11,348 nt of DNA from Geodermatophilaceae bacterium (GTDB taxonomy: Bacteria; Actinomycetota; Actinomycetes; Mycobacteriales; Geodermatophilaceae), in assembly GCA_013813215.1 (NCBI GenBank), contig JACCSC010000189.1:1-11348 (forward strand), written 5' to 3'. Within the stretch, counting starts at the first letter, position 1, and every line of letters begins with the position of its first letter. Below, piece after piece: positions 6,240 to 11,348 of the stretch. The notes beneath the pieces are model-generated. The model was not told the origin of the DNA. It saw only the letters and a list, made by a program, of their open reading frames with translations, and did no database searches. The position numbers were made by a program, and so were the translations under genes.

Positions 6240-7955
6240 TCAGAGGGCGGGCACCCAGACCGCCCGCGGCGTACCCCAGTTGCCTGCCGCGTCCCTGCCC
6301 TGGATGTAGACCAGTTGCGTGCTGGCCGTGCGCTGGATGTCGGCCTGCAGCGTCACCGACGTACCGGAGCCGGACACCGTCATGGTCCTGGGGATGCCGC
6401 CGACGACGACCCGACCGGCGGTGACGTTCTGCGCGGCCGGCCGGCCGACGCCGCGGGTGCCGTACGCCGCGTCGTTCGCCGTCGCGGTGACCCGGGCGAG
6501 GTTCGGGTTACCGGCCAGCGGGTCGGTCGACGCCGCGGTGACCGTCGGGCCGAGGGCCATGACGTACGGCTGTCGGGCGGCCTTCATGCCGTAGAGCAGG
6601 GCGTCCCGGTTGAGGTTCCAGAACGTCTCCTGGCACGTGTAGGCCGGGTGGAACCCGCTGCACGAGCCGAACTCCGGGCCGATCTCGTAGGTGAACGATG
6701 CGATGCCCAGTTGCTCGTAGGCGAAGTCGTCGGTGGAACCGGAGACCTGGTACAGGATCTCGTCCGGCTCGCCGGTCTCGTAGCCGTTGTAGTTGCTCAT
6801 CCGGAAGCCCATCGAGCGCAGCCCGGCGTCGTTCGGCGTGTGCCGCTGGTCGCCGTACGGGAAGAGCACCAGGTTGCTGTAGGAGTGCATGCTGATCATC
6901 GCGCCGCGCGTATTGCGAGGTGCCGGATCGGACGGGTTCGGGCCGCGCTGGTCGCGGAACAGGTCCCGCAGCAGGTCCTGCACCGCTGCGGTCTCCGGTT
7001 CCGAGGCCGCGGACGGACCGCGGTAGGTCAGGTTGCACTGGTTGGTACTCGTGCCCGGTCCGCCGAAGTTGCTGTCGAAGTTGCGATTGAGGTCGACACC
7101 GATCTGGGAGAACGAACCACCGCTGCAGTTGCTCGTGCGCTGGTGCTCGTTCTTGCGCTGCCAGGCGTCCGAGCCGTTGCCGAGGCCGTTCTCGGTGATT
7201 CCGTCCTGCACGAGCTCGACGCCGTCCGGGTTGAGCTGCGGGGCGATCCACACCTCGGTCAGGTTGAGCAGGCCGGTGACATCGGCGTCGACGCCGTACC
7301 CCCCGGTCAGGTAGGACAGTTCCCGCCAGGCGATCTCGCTGGTGGTCAGCTCCCGGGCGTGGATCTGCCCGGCCAGCAGGAAACGGGTCTTGTTGGTGTT
7401 CGGGGTCAGCTGGCAGCCGGCGGCCGCGTTCGCCGTCACGCACGCCACCTGCAGCGGGTTGGCGCCGGTGTAGGAGGTGCCGTAGTCGTAGACCCTGACC
7501 AGCTCCGGATAGGCGGTCTGCAGGTCGGACAGGAACGTCGTGAACGCGTCGTTCGTGCGGTAGCCGCCGTAGAACGTCTCGTACTCGTTGCCGTGCAACC
7601 GCGGCGGCAGTACGCCGTCCTGGTCCCCGGGCGCCGCGGTCCGGGCCGCGCTCACCTGCTGCTCGCGCACGATGGACACGTCGGTACGCCCCGCCAGTGC
7701 CTCGCGGAGCGAGCCCGGCCCGTGCACCAGCAGCAGTCCGCCGCCTCCGCCGTAGACGTCGTAGCCGGCGGCGATCAGGCGCTGGGCCAGCGCATCGAGA
7801 GTGCCCGACGTCGGCGCGACGGCGTACTGCACCATCGCCTCCGCGCTGGCCGCCGGTGGGGCGGCGATGGCGGCCGGGCCGAGTCCGGCGACGGTGAGCG
7901 CCGTGGCGGCCAGGGCGGCGGCGCAGCCGACTCGACGGGTTCGGTGAGAGCGCAC
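6240..7955 (-). CDS. Secreted M14-family zinc carboxypeptidase
   Basis: The preprotein has 571 residues. The N-terminus is a Sec signal peptide: basic MRSHRTRR, hydrophobic core about residues 10-31, cleavage likely in AIA-AP or ASA-EA (about 31-39). The catalytic domain (about 120-465) holds the zinc ligands His199 and Glu202 in GQIHARE and His357 in ISMHSYSN, substrate-binding Asn290-Arg291 in DLNRNFD, Tyr402 in LYQVSG (CPA Tyr248), and the general base Glu424 in TYEIG (CPA Glu270). The mature part has six Cys in three close pairs (172/181, 277/307, 432/441), which fits disulfides outside the cell. Residues about 470-571 look like a small beta-sandwich accessory domain ending IQGRDAAGNWGTP. 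It should trim C-terminal residues from extracellular peptides; the preferred residue is not evident. The GTG start has GGAGGA upstream. Confidence 0.94.
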   Translation of the reverse strand: MRSHRTRRVGCAAALAATALTVAGLGPAAIAAPPAASAEAMVQYAVAPTSGTLDALAQRLIAAGYDVYGGGGGLLLVHGPGSLREALAGRTDVSIVREQQVSAARTAAPGDQDGVLPPRLHGNEYETFYGGYRTNDAFTTFLSDLQTAYPELVRVYDYGTSYTGANPLQVACVTANAAAGCQLTPNTNKTRFLLAGQIHARELTTSEIAWRELSYLTGGYGVDADVTGLLNLTEVWIAPQLNPDGVELVQDGITENGLGNGSDAWQRKNEHQRTSNCSGGSFSQIGVDLNRNFDSNFGGPGTSTNQCNLTYRGPSAASEPETAAVQDLLRDLFRDQRGPNPSDPAPRNTRGAMISMHSYSNLVLFPYGDQRHTPNDAGLRSMGFRMSNYNGYETGEPDEILYQVSGSTDDFAYEQLGIASFTYEIGPEFGSCSGFHPAYTCQETFWNLNRDALLYGMKAARQPYVMALGPTVTAASTDPLAGNPNLARVTATANDAAYGTRGVGRPAAQNVTAGRVVVGGIPRTMTVSGSGTSVTLQADIQRTASTQLVYIQGRDAAGNWGTPRAVWVPAL

Positions 7956-7959
7956 GAGA

Positions 7960-7965
7960 TCCTCC
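7960..7965 (-). promoter_or_regulatory. Ribosome binding site of the M14 carboxypeptidase
   Basis: On the minus strand this reads GGAGGA, 4 bases before the GTG at 7955-7953, which directly begins the signal peptide. The frame is open further upstream into the CDF gene, but that stretch is a shadow, so this site decides the start. Confidence 0.7.
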
Positions 7966-8070
7966 GCGGAAGGTCGATCCCCGACGAGCTGCGCACGCCG
8001 GGGCTGTCCCGCATCGGTGCGCGACCAGGAGCGTAGGGCTCGGCGGCATGACCCACCAGCCCCAGGCGGC

Positions 8071-8985
8071 TCAGTCGTGCGTGGCGTGCTCGTGCCCGCG
8101 GTGCCCGGTCGGTTCGAGCTGGAAGGTTGCGTGCGCGATCCCGAAGTCCAGCCGGACGCATCTGCCGAGCCGGTCCAGCAACGGACCGTGCGGCTGCCCC
8201 CAGGACTCGTCGACGACCACGTGCGCGGACAGCGCGGGCATCCCGCTCGTGATGACCCAGGCATGCACGTCGTGCACGTCCTCGACACCGTCCATCGCCA
8301 TGATGTGGCGGCGCACCTCGGCCAGGTCCAGGTCCCGCGGCGCAGCCTCGAGCAGGACGTCGACGGACTCGCGGAACAGCCGCCAGGTGCGGGGCAGGAT
8401 CAGGCCGGCGATGAGCAGGGAGGCCACGATGTCGGCCCGCTGCCAGCCGGTCGCTGCGATCACCAGCGCGGCGACCACGACGGCACCCGAGCCCAGCGCG
8501 TCGCCGAGCACCTCGAGGAAGGCTCCGCGCACGTTCAGGCCGGTACGGCGGACCGGGAACAGGATCCACAGCGAGACCAGGTTGCCCGCCAGTCCGGCCA
8601 GGCCGAACAGCAGCAGGGCCAGAGACGGCACGCTGGGCGGGTCGTCGATCCGGCGGATCGCCTCGACCAGCACGTAGCCGCCCACGGCGAAGAGCAAGAT
8701 CGCGTTCCCGGCGGCGGCCAGCACCTCGAAGCGGTGGTTGCCGAACGTGCGGCGTCCTCGTACCGGACGTCCGGCTGCGATCGCCGCCGCCAGCGCCAGG
8801 GTCAGGCCGGCGACGTCGGTGAGCATGTGCCCGGCGTCGGCCAGCAGGGCCAGGGATCCGGTGACCGCGGCGCCGACGAGTTCGGCGATCAGCACGGTGA
8901 TGGTGACGGCGAGCACGGCGGTCAGCCGGCCGCGTGATCCCCTCCCGGCGGGACGCATGCCCCCATGCGCATGTCCCGCTCCCAC
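8071..8985 (-). CDS. CDF-family divalent metal cation efflux protein
   Basis: The product has 304 residues, typical of cation diffusion facilitators of the CzcD/ZitB group, which export Zn2+ or similar ions in exchange for protons. There are six predicted membrane segments (about residues 23-41, 45-70, 88-107, 121-143, 157-178, 184-198). A cytoplasmic C-terminal domain follows, with HDVHAWVI (238-245) and HATFQLE (285-291). Membrane segment 2 has the metal pair His53-xxx-Asp57 (ADAGHMLTD). Segment 5 has Glu158-xxx-Asp162, where His-xxx-Asp is the classical form. Both ends are His-containing (GAGHAHGG and GHRGHEHATHD). The GTG at 8985 gives the MGAGHxHG start I associate with actinobacterial members. 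It has no ribosome site, but TAGGCT lies 7 bases upstream, suggesting leaderless translation. An internal ATG at 8958 is the alternative. Confidence 0.93.
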   Translation of the reverse strand: MGAGHAHGGMRPAGRGSRGRLTAVLAVTITVLIAELVGAAVTGSLALLADAGHMLTDVAGLTLALAAAIAAGRPVRGRRTFGNHRFEVLAAAGNAILLFAVGGYVLVEAIRRIDDPPSVPSLALLLFGLAGLAGNLVSLWILFPVRRTGLNVRGAFLEVLGDALGSGAVVVAALVIAATGWQRADIVASLLIAGLILPRTWRLFRESVDVLLEAAPRDLDLAEVRRHIMAMDGVEDVHDVHAWVITSGMPALSAHVVVDESWGQPHGPLLDRLGRCVRLDFGIAHATFQLEPTGHRGHEHATHD

Positions 8986-8992
8986 GACGTTC

Positions 8993-8998
8993 AGCCTA
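8993..8998 (-). promoter_or_regulatory. Putative -10 element of a leaderless CDF promoter
   Basis: On the minus strand this is TAGGCT, matching TANNNT, and exactly 7 bases separate it from the GTG at 8985. That spacing places transcription start at or next to the start codon. No clear -35 element is seen, and there is no ribosome site before the GTG. This supports a leaderless mRNA but does not prove it. Confidence 0.42.
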
Positions 8999-9033
8999 CG
9001 GCCCGGACCGGATACCGGGTGGGTGCCCCGGCG

Positions 9034-9039
9034 TACAGT
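9034..9039 (+). promoter_or_regulatory. Putative -10 element upstream of the ABC-F gene
   Basis: TACAGT matches TANNNT and lies 7 bases before a GTG at 9047, the same spacing as on the opposite side of this divergent region. No good -35 element is seen at 17-18 bases upstream. The transcript would carry roughly 65 bases before the ABC-F GTG at 9113. Confidence 0.35.
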
Positions 9040-9046
9040 GGCCCCC

Positions 9047-9067
9047 GTGCATCCCCTGACGTGTTGA
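9047..9067 (+). other. Possible leaderless 6-codon upstream ORF before the ABC-F gene
   Basis: The frame encodes MHPLTC and ends in TGA at 9065-9067. Its GTG lies 7 bases after the TACAGT hexamer, so it could be translated from the very 5' end of the mRNA. The last sense codon is TGT, the less used Cys codon in such GC-rich DNA. A GGAGG at 9070-9074 follows within 3 bases. Short leader peptides control several antibiotic-resistance ABC-F genes in other bacteria, so the position is suggestive. Chance cannot be excluded at this length. Confidence 0.28.
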
Positions 9068-9092
9068 CCGGAGGTACGCCGCTTCCGGCGGC
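9068..9092 (+). other. Two mutually exclusive short hairpins in the ABC-F leader
   Basis: CCGGA (9068-9072) can pair with TCCGG (9084-9088), covering part of GGAGG 9070-9074. Alternatively CGCCG (9077-9081) can pair with CGGCG (9086-9090) around the loop CTTC. The two share 9086-9088 and cannot form together. Each stem is only 5 pairs, common in GC-rich DNA, so any switching role is conjecture. Confidence 0.18.
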
Positions 9093-9112
9093 TGCCCGCT
9101 GTCCCGTCGACC

Positions 9113-10729
9113 GTGAGTGAGACTTCTGTGATTGCCGCCGCCGCGCTGGAACTGCGCGCGGGTTCACGCATCCTGCTGACCGCCGACACGGTTCGGGTCC
9201 AACCCGGTGACCGGATCGGACTGGTCGGTCGCAACGGTGCCGGAAAGACGACGATGCTGCGCGCGCTGGCCGGCGAGAGCCTGCCGTACGCCGGGCGGAT
9301 GGAGCGCTCCGGCGACGTGGGCTATCTTCCGCAGGATCCACGCACCGGCGACCTCGACGTGACTGCGGGGGACCGGGTGCTGTCTGCCCGCGGGCTGGAC
9401 CGGCTGCTCGCCGACATGCAGAAGCTGCAGGTCGAGATGAGTGCCCTGGCCGACGACGAGGAGCGCGCCCGCGCGGTCCGCCGCTACGGCCAGCTCGAGG
9501 AGCGCTTCGCCGCCCTCGGGGGGTACGCCGCGGAGAGCGAGGCGGCCCGGATCTGCTCGAACCTCGGGCTCGCGGACCGGGTGCTCGGCCAACCCCTGCG
9601 CACCCTGTCCGGTGGGCAGCGCCGGCGCGTCGAGCTGGCCCGGATCCTGTTCAGCGACGCCGAGACCCTCCTCCTGGACGAGCCGACGAACCACCTCGAT
9701 GCCGACTCCATCGCCTGGCTGCGCGACTTCCTGCGGGCCCACCGGGGTGGGCTGGTCGTGATCAGCCACGACGGTGACCTGCTCGGCCGGATCGTCAACA
9801 AGGTCTGGCATCTCGACGCCACCCGCTCCGAACTCGACGTCTACAACCTCGGCTGGTCGGACTACCTGCAGCAGCGCGAGACCGACGAACGGCGGCGCCG
9901 TCGGGAACGGGCCAACGCCGAGCGCAAGATCGACTCCCTGCGGACCCAGGCAGACAAGATGCGGGCCAAGGCGACCAAGGCACGGGCCGCGCACCAGATG
10001 GACCGGCGCGCCCAGCGACTGGCCGCCGGCCTGGAGGCCGTCCGGCAGTCGGACAAGGTGGCCAGGGTCCGGTTCCCGACCCCCGCCCACTGCGGACGGA
10101 CGCCGCTGACCGCCACCGGGTTGTCCAAGAGCTACGGCTCGCTGGAGGTGTTCACCGACGTCGAGCTGGCCATCGACCGCGGCTCGCGGGTGGTCGTCCT
10201 CGGCCTCAACGGCGCCGGGAAGACCACCCTGCTGCGCATCCTCGGTGGGTTGGAGGCGGCCGACACAGGTTCGGTCGAGCCCGGCCACGGCCTCCGGTTG
10301 GGCTACTACGCGCAGGAACACGAGACCCTGGACACCGACCGCACCGTGTTGGAGAACATGCGCGCCGCCGCGCCGGAGACCACCGACGGTGAGCTGCGCC
10401 GGATCCTCGGCGCCTTCTTGTTCTCCGGTGAAGCGGCCGACCAGCCGGCCGGCACGCTGTCCGGTGGCGAGAAGACCCGCCTCGCCCTGGCCGGCCTGGT
10501 CTGCTCCGCGGCCAACGTCCTGCTGCTCGACGAGCCGACGAACAACCTCGACCCGGCCTCCCGGGAGCAGGTGCTGGGCGCGCTGGCGACCTACAGCGGG
10601 GCGGTTGTCCTGGTCACCCACGACGAGGGCGCGGTCAGGGCGCTCACGCCGGAGAAGGTGATCCTGCTGCCGGATGGGGTCGAGGACTCGTGGAGCGAGG
10701 AGTTCGCCGACCTGGTGGCGCTGGCCTGA
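9113..10729 (+). CDS. ABC-F family ribosome-associated ATPase
   Basis: From the GTG at 9113 the product is 538 residues with two ABC ATPase domains and no membrane segment, the ABC-F layout. Domain 1 has Walker A GRNGAGKTT (39-47), signature LSGGQ (165-169) and Walker B with catalytic Glu190 in LLLDEPTNHLD. The interdomain linker (about 245-310) is strongly basic and likely helical (RRRRERANAERK, then QADKMRAKATKARAA), the part that reaches into the ribosome in this family. Domain 2 has GLNGAGKTT (364-372), LSGGE (449-453) and LLLDEPTNNLD with Glu474. The closest relative I recall is M. tuberculosis Rv1473, also near the SUF locus. Whether it protects against antibiotics or tunes translation is not evident. 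GTG 9128 (533 residues) is an equally likely start and better matches the MIxAxxLELRAG beginning I recall for homologues. Neither has a strong ribosome site. Confidence 0.95.
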   Translation: MSETSVIAAAALELRAGSRILLTADTVRVQPGDRIGLVGRNGAGKTTMLRALAGESLPYAGRMERSGDVGYLPQDPRTGDLDVTAGDRVLSARGLDRLLADMQKLQVEMSALADDEERARAVRRYGQLEERFAALGGYAAESEAARICSNLGLADRVLGQPLRTLSGGQRRRVELARILFSDAETLLLDEPTNHLDADSIAWLRDFLRAHRGGLVVISHDGDLLGRIVNKVWHLDATRSELDVYNLGWSDYLQQRETDERRRRRERANAERKIDSLRTQADKMRAKATKARAAHQMDRRAQRLAAGLEAVRQSDKVARVRFPTPAHCGRTPLTATGLSKSYGSLEVFTDVELAIDRGSRVVVLGLNGAGKTTLLRILGGLEAADTGSVEPGHGLRLGYYAQEHETLDTDRTVLENMRAAAPETTDGELRRILGAFLFSGEAADQPAGTLSGGEKTRLALAGLVCSAANVLLLDEPTNNLDPASREQVLGALATYSGAVVLVTHDEGAVRALTPEKVILLPDGVEDSWSEEFADLVALA

Positions 10730-10770
10730 CGCTGACCGTCTCCGATGGGGCTGGGGTCGTCAGGTCAGCG
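10730..10770. terminator. Weak inverted repeat between convergent genes
   Basis: CGCTGACC (10730-10737) and GGTCAGCG (10763-10770) form a perfect 8-pair stem with a 25-base loop. It begins directly after the ABC-F stop codon and covers the stop codon of the convergent membrane protein gene. The long loop and lack of a U tract make it a weak candidate for a bidirectional terminator. Confidence 0.3.
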
Positions 10771-11348
10771 GCGCGAGCAGGGCGACGGCGTACGCCGAGG
10801 CCGCCCCGATACCCAGCAGAGCCGGCCCGGCGGGCCGGCTCGGTCCGCCCGGCCGGGCCGGTGCCACCGCTCCGACGAGCAGCCACGGCAGTACCGGTAG
10901 CCACGCCACGGGGGACATCCGATCGGCCAGCAGGCCGGCGACGACGGCGCCGAGCACTCCGACGCTGCCGGCGACCAGGAAGGGCCAGCCCGGCGTGTTC
11001 CGCATCGATCGCGCCGACGCGACGAGGGCCGGCCCACCGAGCAGGAGCAACGCCACGACCGCGGCCGCGAGGCGTTCGGCGTACCCGGTGCTCCCACTGT
11101 CGGCCAGCGCGGCCGCGAGATCCGCGGTCCAGTCGTAGCCCGCCGAGGCGGCGACCAGGATCGGAACGAGGAAGCCGGCCGCCGCAGCCACGTTGAGCAG
11201 CGGCCGGCGGCGGACGAAGAACACGCAGACCACGCCGGCGCCGAGCAGCACCGCGGCGAAGCCGAACAGGCTCGCCGTCCCGAGCAGCAGGCCGGACAAG
11301 ATCGCGACCCTGAGCCGCCGCGGGCCGCGCCGGCCGGGCTCGCTGCTC
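10760..11348 (-). CDS. Multi-pass membrane protein of unknown function (probably partial)
   Basis: The frame is open from the right edge of the window to the TGA at 10762-10760, about 196 codons. I see roughly six hydrophobic segments rich in Ala, Leu, Val and Gly: LSGLLLGTASLFGFAAVLLGAG, NVAAAAGFLVPILVAAS, LAAAVVALLLLGGPALV, FLVAGSVGVLGAVVAGLLA, VAWLPVLPWLLVGAV and ALLGIGAASAYAVALLAPL. It is therefore an integral membrane protein. A Pro/Gly/Arg/Ala-rich loop (PARPGGPSRPAGPA) lies between the last two. The only in-window start is a TTG at 11299. The basic stretch before it (RRLRVAIL) continues open to the edge, so the true start may lie outside. I recognise no family motif. It converges on the ABC-F gene. 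Confidence 0.72.
   Translation of the reverse strand, partial: SSEPGRRGPRRLRVAILSGLLLGTASLFGFAAVLLGAGVVCVFFVRRRPLLNVAAAAGFLVPILVAASAGYDWTADLAAALADSGSTGYAERLAAAVVALLLLGGPALVASARSMRNTPGWPFLVAGSVGVLGAVVAGLLADRMSPVAWLPVLPWLLVGAVAPARPGGPSRPAGPALLGIGAASAYAVALLAPLT

Noticed and set aside
7921..7925. Cys11 of the carboxypeptidase as a lipoprotein lipobox
   Set aside because: The Cys precedes the hydrophobic core rather than following it, so this is an ordinary Sec signal peptide.
8030..8035. TACGCT on the minus strand as a -10 element for the M14 gene
   Set aside because: It fits TANNNT, but there is no -35-like sequence at the right distance and no supporting feature. One such hexamer is expected by chance in this gap.
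7956..8288. An N-terminal extension of the M14 carboxypeptidase reaching into the CDF gene
   Set aside because: The extension is a frame-shifted reading of the CDF gene. A GTG with GGAGGA just upstream begins a standard signal peptide at 7955.
9064..9069. TTGACC as a -35 element for the ABC-F gene
   Set aside because: No TANNNT hexamer follows at 16-19 bases. The sequence at that distance is GC-rich hairpin DNA.
9164..10621. A 485-codon open frame on the minus strand opposite the ABC-F gene
   Set aside because: This is the same kind of shadow. All ABC-F motifs are intact on the plus strand, and the antisense translation has no recognisable features.
1..11348. CRISPR array, insertion sequence, phage attachment site, tRNA or riboswitch
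   Set aside because: I saw no spaced direct repeats, transposase or integrase motifs, tRNA-like cloverleaf or known riboswitch core on either strand. Gaps between genes are all under about 130 bases.

Overview
The window is GC-rich chromosomal DNA from an actinomycete-type bacterium. The evidence is GTG starts, almost exclusive G/C at third codon positions, start/stop overlaps, short genic spacing and the protein families present. I cannot name the genus. I see no mobile element, CRISPR array, tRNA or rRNA. No gap between genes exceeds about 130 bases.

Bases 1-5917 (plus strand) are a compact SUF iron-sulfur cluster operon. The order is sufB (its 5' part lies outside the window), sufD, a small Rieske [2Fe-2S] protein, sufC, sufS, sufU, sufT (DUF59/MIP18), and a poorly characterised GNAT-type acetyltransferase that appears translationally coupled to sufT. 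SufS takes sulfur from cysteine, SufU accepts and relays it, SufB2/SufC2/SufD-type complexes build the cluster using SufC ATPase, and SufT acts in maturation or transfer. The scaffold residues are visible: the SufB Cys and Glu and the SufD His. Nearly every junction is an overlap or abutment (TGA-GTG, GTGA, TGATG, ATGA, CTGA). The one apparent gap, sufC to sufS, is spanned exactly by a 14-codon frame that overlaps both neighbours by 4 bases.

The operon ends in a long inverted repeat (5915-5960). It also serves the convergent minus-strand block: a CDF metal efflux protein (8985-8071), a secreted M14 zinc carboxypeptidase (7955-6240) and the flavin-binding protein dodecin (6173-5961).

The 127-base region 8986-9112 is a divergent control region between the CDF gene and a plus-strand ABC-F ATPase (9113-10729). 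Each side carries a TANNNT -10-like hexamer exactly 7 bases before a GTG. For CDF this suggests a leaderless mRNA. On the ABC-F side the GTG opens a 6-codon frame (MHPLTC), a possible leader peptide. After the ABC-F gene, a convergent minus-strand multi-pass membrane protein of unknown function (10760 to the window edge) is probably incomplete at its N-terminus.

Most of the window is a known, conserved locus. I found no clear new multi-gene system. The least explained items are the sufC-sufS micro-ORF, the SUF-coupled GNAT gene with its possible CTG start, and the short leader ORF before the ABC-F gene.
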